A stretch of 38,084 nucleotides of DNA, taken from the NCBI GenBank assembly GCA_027081015.1, contig JALWMA010000102.1, positions 1-38,084 of the forward strand, read 5' to 3'. A program made the translations under genes and the position numbers. The notes beneath the pieces are model-generated. The model ran no database searches, had not been told where the DNA came from, and saw only the letters and a list, made by a program, of their open reading frames with translations. Positions 22,570 through 31,160 of this stretch are shown here, piece after piece; within the stretch, counting starts at the first letter, position 1; every line of letters starts with the position of its first letter. Source of the DNA: Campylobacterales bacterium (GTDB lineage: Bacteria > Campylobacterota > Campylobacteria > Campylobacterales > Hydrogenimonadaceae).

Positions 22570-24206
22570 TAGACCAGCAGATTTCACCAATACCTACACC
22601 GCCGTCGAGATCCGACCCGACTAATTTCAACCAGCGGGCAGATGATTTTCTTGCGCATCTTCCGACTCTTCAGCAGGAGATGAACACGTTCGGCGACCAG
22701 GCCAATGCGCTTGCCGACGAAATGAACGCGATGGCTCAAAACGCAAGCAATTCCGAAAACATAGCGATGGCCGCGGCCAATTTCAAAGGCGAATGGGATG
22801 CAAACACTACATACGTCCACCCCTCGTCTGTTGTGAAAAACGGCACATACTATCTGACGCTTCAGGATTCTACCGGGCAGGATCCGGAGAGTACGACCGG
22901 CTACTGGTCGGTATACGATTTTTCGGGATCTATCGTAAGCGTTGCGGATAGATCCGAACTCCGGTCAAAAAAGGGGAGCATCGGAGATATTGTGCTGCAA
23001 AGAGATATAGCTCTTTATTACGAATGGGTAGAGCCGCAGCTTACAGATGACAATGTAGCGGTCATCAACGTAACGGACGATACGACCGGCAGTTGGAAAG
23101 CGCTGTACCTTGGAGCAGTCAACACAAAGTGGGGAGGGGTGGACAGTTCTAACAGCAATACCGAGCTCGGCGGAGTGATAGCGAACTATAATTATCTCGA
23201 TCTGAACGGAGACAATCTTGTCTACGACGATATACCTACGACAGACATACTCATAAAAAACGGGGCGGTCAAAAGAACCGACGGTACAGTGAACTACAGA
23301 TTTGTGCAAAAATTTTTGACAACGAAGCTCGTTACTCATTTAAATAGCTATCTCGGTTTCGTCAATGATGACTATACCGGTGATGATGCTACACGTATAT
23401 ACATAATGCCTCGATCTAAAATCACATCAGGGGCAGGAGGCGCACTTAAAATATTTGCGGATGCATATCATACAGGGGCGGACTATCGTGATTTCGGCAT
23501 ATATTTTTACGCGGATCAGAACGGAGACACCGGATATAACGGCACCGGCGTATTTTGGCTAAACAGCAAAGCGCAGGGTGCATCGTTTAACGACAAAACT
23601 CCCGACATCGGCTTTTCTTTCCAGGACGGGCTCATCACGGCTGGAAAATTTGTGCGTATTAATGATGCAAACGGCGATAGAGCGGTATTTATTGTTGGCA
23701 AATCTATGCCGACGATGGCCACGGCGACAGCGGCGATCGGTATGGAGGTTTCAAGAGACATCGGAATCGAAAACGGTTACGGCTTCAGAGCAGAAGGTAG
23801 CACCGGGGCGTTAGACTGCCTGATTAGGCACTCTTCAGACGGATCATCATGGAGCGTTATACAAGATGGGGTCGAGTCGCTGAACATAGCGAAAAGAAGT
23901 GTAGGCATAACGGGCAGAATCTATACGAGCGTAACAGGGATGACGGACAATGCTGCAACAATAGATGTTTCCGATAAGAGCTTTATCGTGCTGGGCAATA
24001 GTGCCGCCACAACTGTAACAGACTTTATCAATCCGGTAGCGGGGCAAGAACTGACAATAATCTTTGCAAATTCAAATACCACCATACAAAACGGCACCAA
24101 TATCAAACTTGCAGGAGCTGTAAATTTTACGGGTTCTCAAGATGACACTCTTACGCTCGTGTATTCCGGCAGCGCATGGTACGAAAAATGCAGAAGCATA
24201 AACTGA
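22566..24206 (+). CDS. Tail fibre protein
   Basis: 546 residues. The N-terminal ~70 (PSRSDPTNFNQRADDFLAHL..., coiled coil) is a common fibre attachment start. FKGEWDANTTYVHPSSVVKNG (73-93) with YW is again a carbohydrate-binding-like module. The rest is a long beta-rich shaft and a C-terminal beta domain (GQELTIIFANSNTTIQNG). Probable host-receptor binding. Confidence 0.7.
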   Translation: MIDQQISPIPTPPSRSDPTNFNQRADDFLAHLPTLQQEMNTFGDQANALADEMNAMAQNASNSENIAMAAANFKGEWDANTTYVHPSSVVKNGTYYLTLQDSTGQDPESTTGYWSVYDFSGSIVSVADRSELRSKKGSIGDIVLQRDIALYYEWVEPQLTDDNVAVINVTDDTTGSWKALYLGAVNTKWGGVDSSNSNTELGGVIANYNYLDLNGDNLVYDDIPTTDILIKNGAVKRTDGTVNYRFVQKFLTTKLVTHLNSYLGFVNDDYTGDDATRIYIMPRSKITSGAGGALKIFADAYHTGADYRDFGIYFYADQNGDTGYNGTGVFWLNSKAQGASFNDKTPDIGFSFQDGLITAGKFVRINDANGDRAVFIVGKSMPTMATATAAIGMEVSRDIGIENGYGFRAEGSTGALDCLIRHSSDGSSWSVIQDGVESLNIAKRSVGITGRIYTSVTGMTDNAATIDVSDKSFIVLGNSAATTVTDFINPVAGQELTIIFANSNTTIQNGTNIKLAGAVNFTGSQDDTLTLVYSGSAWYEKCRSIN

Positions 24207-24221
24207 TTTTGAGGCATTGAC

Positions 24222-24653
24222 ATGATAAAACTTGCATTCTACAAAGGCCGGGGAGATGTGTTCGACAGGCTGATCCGTCTCTGGACCCGTTCGCAGTACA
24301 GCCACGTGGAGATAATAGTAGACGGCATCTGGTACAGCTCTTCGCCAAGAGACGGCAGGGTAAGGGCAAAAACGATCAGGCCGAAGCGGGGTCACTGGGA
24401 TTTCAGGCTGATTCCGCTTTTTGAGCGGGACAAAGCGTCTATGCTCCGCTTTCTGGAGAGTCAGATAGGCAAAAAATACGACTGGACCGGCATATTTTTG
24501 TCCCAGATAGTGCCGCTGAACGTGCAGGACCCGCGCCGCTGGTTCTGCTCGGAAATTTGCAGTGCCGCGCTAAAAGCCGGCGGCATAAAACTGGAAAAAA
24601 GCTCGCAGTGGTACAGCCCCGCGAGACTGTACAAGGAGATGAGATGGGTTTGA
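24222..24653 (+). CDS. NlpC/P60-superfamily cysteine hydrolase (YiiX-like)
   Basis: 143 residues. YSHVEIIVDG (26-35) carries the catalytic His, and RRWFCSEICSAALKAGGI (about 105-122) the catalytic Cys, in the permuted order His before Cys of YiiX/YaeF-type papain-like amidases. GAGG lies in the leader. It could be a tail-tip peptidoglycan hydrolase or part of lysis. Directly before the holin gene. Confidence 0.7.
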   Translation: MIKLAFYKGRGDVFDRLIRLWTRSQYSHVEIIVDGIWYSSSPRDGRVRAKTIRPKRGHWDFRLIPLFERDKASMLRFLESQIGKKYDWTGIFLSQIVPLNVQDPRRWFCSEICSAALKAGGIKLEKSSQWYSPARLYKEMRWV

Positions 24654-25093
24654 TAGATTTCAGCCTCAAAGATGTGGGCGATGTTTTAACTAAAGCTCGA
24701 GAGGCCCTTACTGGCAAAAAAATATTTGACCCCTTAGAGGCCGCAAAGATAGACCTTCAGCTTGAAAAACTTGAAAACGCGCTAAAGATGGGCCAGATAG
24801 AGATAAACAAAGAGGAGGCGAAGAACCCGAACTGGTTTGTCTCCGGCTGGCGCCCGGCGATAGGATGGGTTGCAGCTGTTTCTCTCGCTTTGATGTATGT
24901 GCCGAAGGCTATAGTCATGACGGCGGTCTGGACGGCGAAATGCTACGTGCTTCTTTCAAAAAACATAAATGCGGATATTCCAGTGTTCCCTGACCTTGGC
25001 GTCGGCGACATAATCGGGCTGGTGCTCTCTATGCTCGGTATCGCCGGTATGAGAACATTTGAAAAATACAAAAAAGTGCAGGACAGGCATTGA
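24644..25093 (+). CDS. Holin with three membrane segments (GTA-type)
   Basis: 149 residues from ATG 24644 (AAGGAG upstream; longer starts overlap the previous gene too far). Residues 1-62 are amphipathic/charged. NPNWFVSGWRPAIGWVAAVSLALMY marks the typical (W)RP motif at the first membrane segment of 3TM phage holins, followed by segments near 87-105 and 120-138. Forms the lysis pore for GH24 or the amidase. Confidence 0.8.
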   Translation: MGLIDFSLKDVGDVLTKAREALTGKKIFDPLEAAKIDLQLEKLENALKMGQIEINKEEAKNPNWFVSGWRPAIGWVAAVSLALMYVPKAIVMTAVWTAKCYVLLSKNINADIPVFPDLGVGDIIGLVLSMLGIAGMRTFEKYKKVQDRH

Positions 25094-25094
25094 T

Positions 25095-25436
25095 ATGGAA
25101 GAGCGGCTGAATAACATGGAAAAAGAGATCGTTCTGCTGGCAAAATCTATGGAGGTGATGAATGGAAACTTAGAGAAGATCTCGGAGTCGCTGGACACTC
25201 TTGTGAATCTACAGACGACTACCGCGCTGCAGGAGCAGAAGATAAAAGACATAGATGCAAACGTAAGAGAAGCGTTTAAAAGGGTCTATGACAAAATCGA
25301 AAACCTCGACGTAACAATGAGCGGCCGCATTGAGCTGCTCGAAAACACCCACAAATGGGCGGCCAGGACCGTTGTGGGCACGGTAATAATGGGGATGATA
25401 GGCATCGTCTTCTACCTGGCGAAAAAAGTAATCTAA
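25095..25436 (+). CDS. XhlA-like lysis accessory protein
   Basis: 113 residues from ATG 25095. An N-terminal coiled coil (heptads through about residue 80) is followed by one C-terminal membrane segment (about 93-110, VVGTVIMGMIGIVFYLA), the layout of XhlA-like holin partners. It sits right after the holin. Confidence 0.65.
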   Translation: MEERLNNMEKEIVLLAKSMEVMNGNLEKISESLDTLVNLQTTTALQEQKIKDIDANVREAFKRVYDKIENLDVTMSGRIELLENTHKWAARTVVGTVIMGMIGIVFYLAKKVI

Positions 25437-25452
25437 CAAAAAGGAGACAAAA

Positions 25453-25842
25453 ATGGCAGGAAAAACCGACTATCTCGAAAACAAAACTCTCGATCACAAC
25501 CTCGCAACGGCAGCGTTCGCGGCTCCAACTGCGGTCTATGTAGCATTGTTCACCGCCGACCCCGGCGAAACCGGAGAGACCGCAAACGAAATCAGCGGAG
25601 GCGGCTACGCCCGCAAGCAAGCGACATTCGCAGCGGCAAGCGGCGGAAGCGCATCAAATAGTGCGGATGTGACATTTCCGCAAGCTACGGCAGACTGGGG
25701 TACGATTACCCACTTCGCGATCATGGACGCCTCTACAGGCGGTAACATGCTCTATTACGGAGCACTTACCGCAAGCAAAACAGTCACTAACGGCGACACG
25801 TTCAAAATCGCGACCGGAGACCTGACCGTTACGGAGGATTGA
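25453..25842 (+). CDS. Tail-associated structural protein
   Basis: 129 residues, AAGGAG upstream. VYVALFTADPGETG...EISGGGYARKQATF...ITHFAIMDASTGGNMLYYGAL...GDTFKIATGDLTVT matches a known phage structural pattern (short tail fibre/Gp80-like). Probably part of the distal tail. Beta-rich, no membrane segment. Confidence 0.65.
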   Translation: MAGKTDYLENKTLDHNLATAAFAAPTAVYVALFTADPGETGETANEISGGGYARKQATFAAASGGSASNSADVTFPQATADWGTITHFAIMDASTGGNMLYYGALTASKTVTNGDTFKIATGDLTVTED

Positions 25843-25843
25843 T

Positions 25844-26236
25844 ATGCCGACTACAAATAAAGTCCAGGCCTATATCGTCGCCCCCGTCGAAGCGATGGGC
25901 GTGCCTCTTCCTTTCGACGGCTACAAAAAGCCCACATCTGAGTGGGCCGACCCGAATACGCCGGAATATTACACTCTAAACGAGATCGACGGTACCGACA
26001 AGCTCGGCCACTTCGTCAAAATACAAAAATCTATCGACGGCAAATGGTTCATCTATTCCGACTCCAACTTCTCATACCGCCAAGGGCACTTCAAAGCATT
26101 GGAAGACATGGCCGCCTCCTACAATATGCCGCTTTATGTTCTCACGACAGAAAAAGAAGTGCAGAACGAACTCAACGGGACGGCGGGAGACCTTCAAATA
26201 GCGCAGTGGGTAGACCCTAATGCGACGGTGGTGTAA
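25844..26236 (+). CDS. Tail-region protein of unknown function
   Basis: 130 residues, starts two bases after the previous stop, with GGAGG over that stop. Contains KVQAYIVAPVEAMGVPLPFDG and KWFIYSDSNFSYRQGHFKALED. No family recognised. Set between two structural genes, so probably virion-associated. Confidence 0.55.
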   Translation: MPTTNKVQAYIVAPVEAMGVPLPFDGYKKPTSEWADPNTPEYYTLNEIDGTDKLGHFVKIQKSIDGKWFIYSDSNFSYRQGHFKALEDMAASYNMPLYVLTTEKEVQNELNGTAGDLQIAQWVDPNATVV

Positions 26237-26238
26237 TC

Positions 26239-27114
26239 ATGGCACGGCTTCTTGATTATCAATTCGATACATTCAGCACAGACACAAACGGGAACAGAAT
26301 AACGCCTAACGCCGGGACGCTTGGGAGTGCAAACGACGCAGTGCTGTATACCGGGCAGGGGCTTTATTTTGACGGTGTTGATGATGAGATAGATACCGGT
26401 ATACTTCCGAATAGCGCGATAAGAACCTTAATATGCAAGTTTAGATGTGACAACATAAGTGATATCCGTAGGCCTTTTTTCGGGAAAAACTTTTTGGGAG
26501 CAGGAGTTTGGGACGATACTTCATTATATATGAGGTTTGGAGGAACATATGCCTCTGCAACATCAAGTGCTGGAAATTACGGGGCCGATATAATTCAGAC
26601 AGTCACTTTCGATGAGGCATCAGGGACAGCATATGTTTATAAGAATAACGAGGCTCCTTATAGCAGAAGTGCGTCGCTGATAGTAGACAGTGCAGACCCT
26701 ACATATTCCTATCGAATCACTGACTTAGTAGCTGGCTCAGGAACTTTACCATTTAAAGGTATAGCCTATTGGTCATGTATTCTTACTAAATATATCACCT
26801 CTTCAGACGTAGACTATATATACAACAACGAAGAAGCCCTGCTTAACATGGTCATAACCGGGAATAGTGACCCTAATTTGTCGTTCACTCCCGCAGACAT
26901 TTTTAGCTATATTCCGCTCACTGAAGGTACTGGAAGCACAGTATATGATCTTGTTACAGGTGATGCTTACGCTATGACAAATTTCCCGACCGACGACACA
27001 CAGTGGACCAATGCAGATGAATTGCCTAATACAATTCAAAAATGCCGCTATAAAAAAGACGCAAACGGCAATCCGTCCTCACTTGCCGACCCGTCTACGA
27101 TAAGGTTTGACTGA
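26239..27114 (+). CDS. LamG/concanavalin-like tail protein
   Basis: 291 residues. GLYFDGVDDEIDTG (51-64) followed by RTLICKFRCDN and VTFDEASGTAYVYKNNEA is the order of a LamG-type jelly roll (strand with FDGxxD, then the sugar-binding sheet). The C-terminal third has a second beta part. Likely surface- or glycan-binding fibre. AT-richer than the head genes, as is common in fast-changing fibre genes. Confidence 0.6.
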   Translation: MARLLDYQFDTFSTDTNGNRITPNAGTLGSANDAVLYTGQGLYFDGVDDEIDTGILPNSAIRTLICKFRCDNISDIRRPFFGKNFLGAGVWDDTSLYMRFGGTYASATSSAGNYGADIIQTVTFDEASGTAYVYKNNEAPYSRSASLIVDSADPTYSYRITDLVAGSGTLPFKGIAYWSCILTKYITSSDVDYIYNNEEALLNMVITGNSDPNLSFTPADIFSYIPLTEGTGSTVYDLVTGDAYAMTNFPTDDTQWTNADELPNTIQKCRYKKDANGNPSSLADPSTIRFD

Positions 27115-28139
27115 TGGCTAATCCTGGCTATGGGTCAACTGGCTACGTTCTCCCTTCTGATCAGCCGTGGACGCTTATAGAGGTAGGAGGCGACGATACC
27201 GCCCTGCATCATTACGCGCACGTGTATGACGGGGCGGGAAATCTCACTACGTACATAGACAAGGTTTCTCAGGGCACTGTAGCGCATACACCTCCTACAA
27301 CGGCCTATGTGTTTGATGAGTTTGTCTATAACTCCACGACGCTTGAGATAAAGCGGGAAGCTCTCACGCTTGACGACACGGCGTTTACCCAGACTGAAAT
27401 AGATAACGATTATGCGCTATATTTCGGAGGGGGTGGGACCGTCAATGGTTCCGGCACCATCGCCGCATCGAGCGCGCTCACCGCGACGGCATCCCTGATT
27501 CTCAAAGCTGCGGCCACGGTCGCGGGCATCGCGACGCTTTCGGGCACCGGGACGGTCGAAGGGCTCGTCACGGCAAGCGGCCGGATCGACAGCGCATCAA
27601 CGGCAGGCGCGACGGCGCAGATCGTTCGCTCTGCAGGCGCAACGACTACCGGATCGTCCGCCGTAAGCGCAACTGGGACGGTCGAAGCCCCTGGATACGT
27701 TACGGGCTCCGGTACGGCGACGGGTTCATCCACCGTTTCGGCACTCCCGACGCTCATCGTGCATGCTCAGGCGACGGCAGGCGGAGCTTCTGCGGCCACG
27801 GCACAGGCATCAGCTATCATTCCGGCATACGGAACCATTGCCGCGACATCGAGTGCGACTGCAAACCCGTCAATCATACGCAACGCCGACGGGCATAGCG
27901 CAGGTACATCGACCGCAACTGCGACGGGCACTATATCTACAGATATCAAGGGTAGAATCGACGGCACTTCAGATGCAGCGGCGACGGCCCTCGTCACACA
28001 CTATGCCCATGCCCGGACAAATGGGGTATCTAACGCTACCGGAAAGGGGTCGCTCGAAGGTGAAGTAATACACTATGAAACCATCACGCTAAACTCGAAT
28101 ATCACGACAGTCTACCGAAAGGAGTCAAAACTACTATGA
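27114..28139 (+). CDS. Repetitive Ala/Thr/Gly-rich tail protein
   Basis: 341 residues. After a ~100-residue N-terminal beta domain come about ten imperfect repeats of 19-23 residues (about 107-330), each of the form G-x-G-x-S-x-a-t-A-t...ii..A. This is a likely beta-strand shaft. The C-terminus (HYETITLNSNITTVYRKE) is non-repetitive. No cysteine after the N-terminal domain. Overlaps the following gene start by four bases. Confidence 0.6.
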   Translation: MANPGYGSTGYVLPSDQPWTLIEVGGDDTALHHYAHVYDGAGNLTTYIDKVSQGTVAHTPPTTAYVFDEFVYNSTTLEIKREALTLDDTAFTQTEIDNDYALYFGGGGTVNGSGTIAASSALTATASLILKAAATVAGIATLSGTGTVEGLVTASGRIDSASTAGATAQIVRSAGATTTGSSAVSATGTVEAPGYVTGSGTATGSSTVSALPTLIVHAQATAGGASAATAQASAIIPAYGTIAATSSATANPSIIRNADGHSAGTSTATATGTISTDIKGRIDGTSDAAATALVTHYAHARTNGVSNATGKGSLEGEVIHYETITLNSNITTVYRKESKLL

Positions 28140-28438
28140 GCGATTGCAAACAGCAGCTTTACGTCGGAGATACCGGCACACGTATTGAACTCGACATCGA
28201 CCCGTGCGGTGACGCCGGCATAGTCCAGGGGGATATAACAGATGCAAAGATTATCGTCAAAAAACCGGACGGCTCAATAACGGAATGGGCGGCGGCTCAG
28301 GACGGCAATCTGATTTATTACGTTACACAACAGGGCGATCTCGATCAGGCCGGAGTGTGGACACTGCAGGCAAAATGCATACTAAACGGCGGCTGGAGCG
28401 GAAGAGGAAGCGAGGTGAGGGTTTATGTCTATGCATGA
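28136..28438 (+). CDS. Baseplate/tail protein with BppU-like N-terminal fold
   Basis: 100 residues. YVGDTGTRIELDI...DITDAKIIVKKPDGSITEWAA...DLDQAGVWTLQAKC is a recurring small beta-sandwich in phage tail genes, similar to the N-terminal domain of BppU-type baseplate proteins. Ends within the start of the lysozyme gene. Confidence 0.6.
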   Translation: MSDCKQQLYVGDTGTRIELDIDPCGDAGIVQGDITDAKIIVKKPDGSITEWAAAQDGNLIYYVTQQGDLDQAGVWTLQAKCILNGGWSGRGSEVRVYVYA

Positions 28439-28850
28439 TGTAATGGAACTTATCAAGCAAAACGAGGGTTTTCGCGGAATGCCATATAAAGATACACTTG
28501 GCTTTCCTACCATCGGCTACGGAACGAAACTACCGATCGATGAAGAAGAGGCTGAGCTGCTGCTGAAAAAGCGACTGAACGACGTGCGCCGCGAACTGGA
28601 AAGTCGGGTAGATTTTTTCGACAACCTGCCTGAGACAATCCAGGAAGTGCTTCTTGATATGGCCTACAATATGGGCGTGCCTCGGCTTTTTACGTTCAAG
28701 CGGATGTGGGAGGCCGTGAGGGATCGCAACTGGGGGAAAATGGCTGATGAGATGGTGGATTCGTTGTGGTATCGTCAGGTTGGAAAAAGAAGTGAAGAGT
28801 TGGTTACGAAAGTGGAGAAGTTTTCGTTTGAAAATGAAAGATATGTGTAA
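28425..28850 (+). CDS. Endolysin, GH24 lysozyme
   Basis: 141 residues. The T4-type triad is present with exact spacing: E14 (NEGF), D23 (YKDT) and T29 (FPTIGYG). Residues 60-140 are the helical lobe (QEVLLDMAYNMG). Cleaves peptidoglycan glycan strands. No signal peptide, so it depends on the holin at 24644. Last gene of the plus-strand late block. Confidence 0.93.
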   Translation: MSMHDVMELIKQNEGFRGMPYKDTLGFPTIGYGTKLPIDEEEAELLLKKRLNDVRRELESRVDFFDNLPETIQEVLLDMAYNMGVPRLFTFKRMWEAVRDRNWGKMADEMVDSLWYRQVGKRSEELVTKVEKFSFENERYV

Positions 28851-28865
28851 GCCAGTTTTTTCGAG

Positions 28866-29030
28866 ATGACACTGTCAGTCAAACTGTCAGCTATTTTCGC
28901 CCGTTTCCAGCTGACACTCAGTTATTTTTAAGATTTAAAGCCCGAAATTTAGGGGTTTTGAGGAGTATGGCTCCGGATGCTGGACCCTATCCTTTTGCCC
29001 ATCTGGTGGGCTTTTCGGCTTTACTGTCAG
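28866..29030. other. Candidate attP region with CTGTCAG repeats
   Basis: Three direct copies of CTGTCAG (28872-28878, 28884-28890, 29024-29030), an inverted relative CTGACAC (28911-28917) and the palindrome TGACACTGTCA (28867-28877) surround the 3' end of the integrase gene. The spacing resembles integrase arm-type sites. The core site cannot be fixed without the host junctions. Confidence 0.35.
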
Positions 29031-30132
29031 CCGATTTGCAAGCAAACGGGTCCAGTTTCTTTGATATTTTGAGGTGTTCGCCCTCAATGAATCTGGCGTA
29101 ATTCTGCATGATTTCGGTGCTATTTTTGTGCCCGACTATCTGGGCCAGTTCGAGCACCGACACATACCCGGACTTTAGCATCGCAGTGATGAATGTGTGG
29201 CGGGTGTTGTACATATCCCGGTATGGCAGTCCGCTACGCTTCATCAGGTTGTGCCAGAACGGGTGCATCTTTTTGGCGTCCCAGAAGTGTTCGCCTCTTT
29301 GATTCGGGAAAAGTGGGCCGTTCGATCTTTCCATCTGGTCCATGATGTACGGCTCCAGCGCTTCGAAGATCGGCACCACCCTGATCGAATACCTGGTCTT
29401 CGGCGTGGTCACTATGCCGCGCTTCATGTTCTTCGACACCGAGATCGTCTTGGCAAAGAGATTCACGTCGCCACGATAGAGAGCCAGCGCTTCGCCCGGG
29501 CGCATTCCGGTATAAAATAGCAGTGCCAGCAGGTTGCGAAACCATCCGTCGGCGATGTCGAGCAGGTGCGCCACTTCATCCGCTGAAAACGGCTTTTTCT
29601 CTCTGGCGTAGTGGGTTGGAAGCCTGATCTCTTTGGCCGGGTTGTCCTTGATGGCTCCGGCGTCGATAGCCGCCACCATGATGCCGCCGAGAATGTTGAT
29701 GTATTTGCGCACGGTCTTCGGCGTTTTCGTCCGCAGCATGATCGCTACCCACTCTTTGACGTCGGCGCGGGTGATCTTGTCGATGGGCCTGTCTTTGAAC
29801 GCCGCCACAACCTTGTCTACTTGATTCGATAGCTCGGTATAAGTTTTGAGATTTTCTTTTGTCAAAAGGTAACTTTTGGCATAATGCACGAAGTCTTTGG
29901 TCATGGCTTTGGCGGCCATTTCCGCCTCTAATTCACCACTGGCTATTTTCGCCTGCAACTTCGGGATGATCTTCGTGCGTACCATTCTCCTGTTTGCGGG
30001 CGTGTCTTCCAGCCCGGTGGACTTTTGACGCTTCTTTCCGGCAACGATGAATTGTAAATAGAGCTTGTTTCCGCGTTTGAATATGGATACCATCGGTTTC
30101 CTTTCCGTGTCGCGGGAAACGGGCGCGTTCAT
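28987..30132 (-). CDS. int: Tyrosine integrase
   Basis: 381 residues from ATG 30132, which overlaps the excisionase stop (TAATG). A start at 30093 behind AAAGGA is also possible (368 residues). N-terminal arm-binding and SAM-like domains (80-165). Catalytic residues: R211 (TGMRPGEAL), K245, R311 (YNTRHTF, with Y308 where His is more usual), H335 (VGHKN) and nucleophile Y345 (QNYARF). Integrates and excises the prophage at attP, probably in the gap at 28851-28986. Confidence 0.93.
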   Translation of the reverse strand: MNAPVSRDTERKPMVSIFKRGNKLYLQFIVAGKKRQKSTGLEDTPANRRMVRTKIIPKLQAKIASGELEAEMAAKAMTKDFVHYAKSYLLTKENLKTYTELSNQVDKVVAAFKDRPIDKITRADVKEWVAIMLRTKTPKTVRKYINILGGIMVAAIDAGAIKDNPAKEIRLPTHYAREKKPFSADEVAHLLDIADGWFRNLLALLFYTGMRPGEALALYRGDVNLFAKTISVSKNMKRGIVTTPKTRYSIRVVPIFEALEPYIMDQMERSNGPLFPNQRGEHFWDAKKMHPFWHNLMKRSGLPYRDMYNTRHTFITAMLKSGYVSVLELAQIVGHKNSTEIMQNYARFIEGEHLKISKKLDPFACKSADSKAEKPTRWAKG

Positions 30133-30380
30133 TATGCCACGCCTTTGATTAACTTATCGACAATCTCATCGACCGCCGGATCGTCGGACGACTCGACCCA
30201 CCGCATTACGGCCTCTATCTTCCAAAAGCGATGACCGCCGCTTTTTTGGAAAAAATGGACGCCCTCGATGAAGTCCGTACCGATACGCGCCTCCATCCAG
30301 TCCGGGCTTCTGTCTATCAGTTTTGCCATCGTGGATGTTTTGGCGTAGATTGGGACAGTTGTTTCGTTTTTGCTATCCAT
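30132..30380 (-). CDS. Excisionase-like small DNA-binding protein
   Basis: 82 residues. IDRSPDWMEARIGTDFIEGVHFFQKSGGHRFWKIEAVMRWVES has the winged-helix pattern of phage excisionases/AlpA-like proteins (helix, wing, then W-K-x-x-A-V-x-x-W). Upstream of and coupled to int. Likely directs excision. The 85-base gap at 30381-30465 is AT-rich and may hold its promoter. Confidence 0.7.
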   Translation of the reverse strand: MDSKNETTVPIYAKTSTMAKLIDRSPDWMEARIGTDFIEGVHFFQKSGGHRFWKIEAVMRWVESSDDPAVDEIVDKLIKGVA

Positions 30381-30465
30381 GCTTTGATCCTCGCAATCTT
30401 CTTTTGGTGTAAGTTTTCATATACTTATGATTAGTTTTTTGATATCTGAACTTTCGTTTGTTCGT

Positions 30466-30936
30466 TCATGATGCCTCCCCCGCGATATCCAACATTTCGT
30501 CGAGCGTTATGGGCTTGTTTTTCAACCGCTCTTCCGCGCGAATCATCTGCGCAAACCGGCGAATCAAACCGGCGGTAACGACGATTCGCGTATCGTCTTC
30601 GAGCCTGTTGAATTTTTCGTCGGTCATCCCGATGGGCGATACCGGATCAGGCTCCTCTTCGACGGTGAACGGCTTTTTTTGTTTGAGCGTTGCTTCATAA
30701 TCTGTCGGAGTCCCGGCCTCCGGTGCCGTAGTTTCGGGATCTGTTTGTTTGACTGTTGTTTGATTCGATTCGTTTTTCGCGAGAAGTTTTTCCCGTGCTT
30801 CTTCGATTGTCATGATATTCCTTTTCGCGTAATTTTCGATGATCGCCTCTTTGCCTCTTCTGGCAAAAGAGTCTTTTTTGGCCTTTTTTTCCAGCTCGTT
30901 GAGCGGATCCGGCTGGACTATTGACGTTTCGAACAT
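30466..30936 (-). CDS. Hypothetical phage protein, disordered centre
   Basis: 156 residues, GAGGAAAC before the ATG. N-terminal charged helix, a Thr/Pro/Glu-rich middle (about 55-100), and a C-terminal helical part (RIVVTAGLIRRFAQMIRAEERLKNK). No family recognised. First of a run of small minus-strand genes. Confidence 0.55.
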   Translation of the reverse strand: MFETSIVQPDPLNELEKKAKKDSFARRGKEAIIENYAKRNIMTIEEAREKLLAKNESNQTTVKQTDPETTAPEAGTPTDYEATLKQKKPFTVEEEPDPVSPIGMTDEKFNRLEDDTRIVVTAGLIRRFAQMIRAEERLKNKPITLDEMLDIAGEAS

Positions 30937-30946
30937 TTTCGTTTCC

Positions 30947-31147
30947 TCATCTTATAAGGGCCGGATCCAGGCATTGCTCCCGCAGCCACTCGATGATCGT
31001 GTTTAAACGCTCGGCCTCTTTTTTCCATTTTGTGGTCTCCTCATCTTCTATTTTGTCAATGATCAGGAATATGTCTTCCGTTATATCTCCAATTTTTATT
31101 TCATTGTGAAATCCCAGTATTCTCAGCTTTGCCTCTTCTTTTGTCAT
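30947..31147 (-). CDS. Small helical protein
   Basis: 66 residues; AAGGAG seven bases before the ATG. Charged coiled-coil-like (IEDEETTKWKKEAERLNTIIEWL). Ten bases before the next gene. Function unknown. Confidence 0.55.
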   Translation of the reverse strand: MTKEEAKLRILGFHNEIKIGDITEDIFLIIDKIEDEETTKWKKEAERLNTIIEWLREQCLDPALIR

Positions 31148-31160
31148 TTATGCGCTCCTT

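Noticed and set aside
28918-28985. tRNA fragment as attachment core
   Set aside because: The stretch near ATGGCTCCGGATGCTGGACC has no T-loop motif or acceptor pairing.
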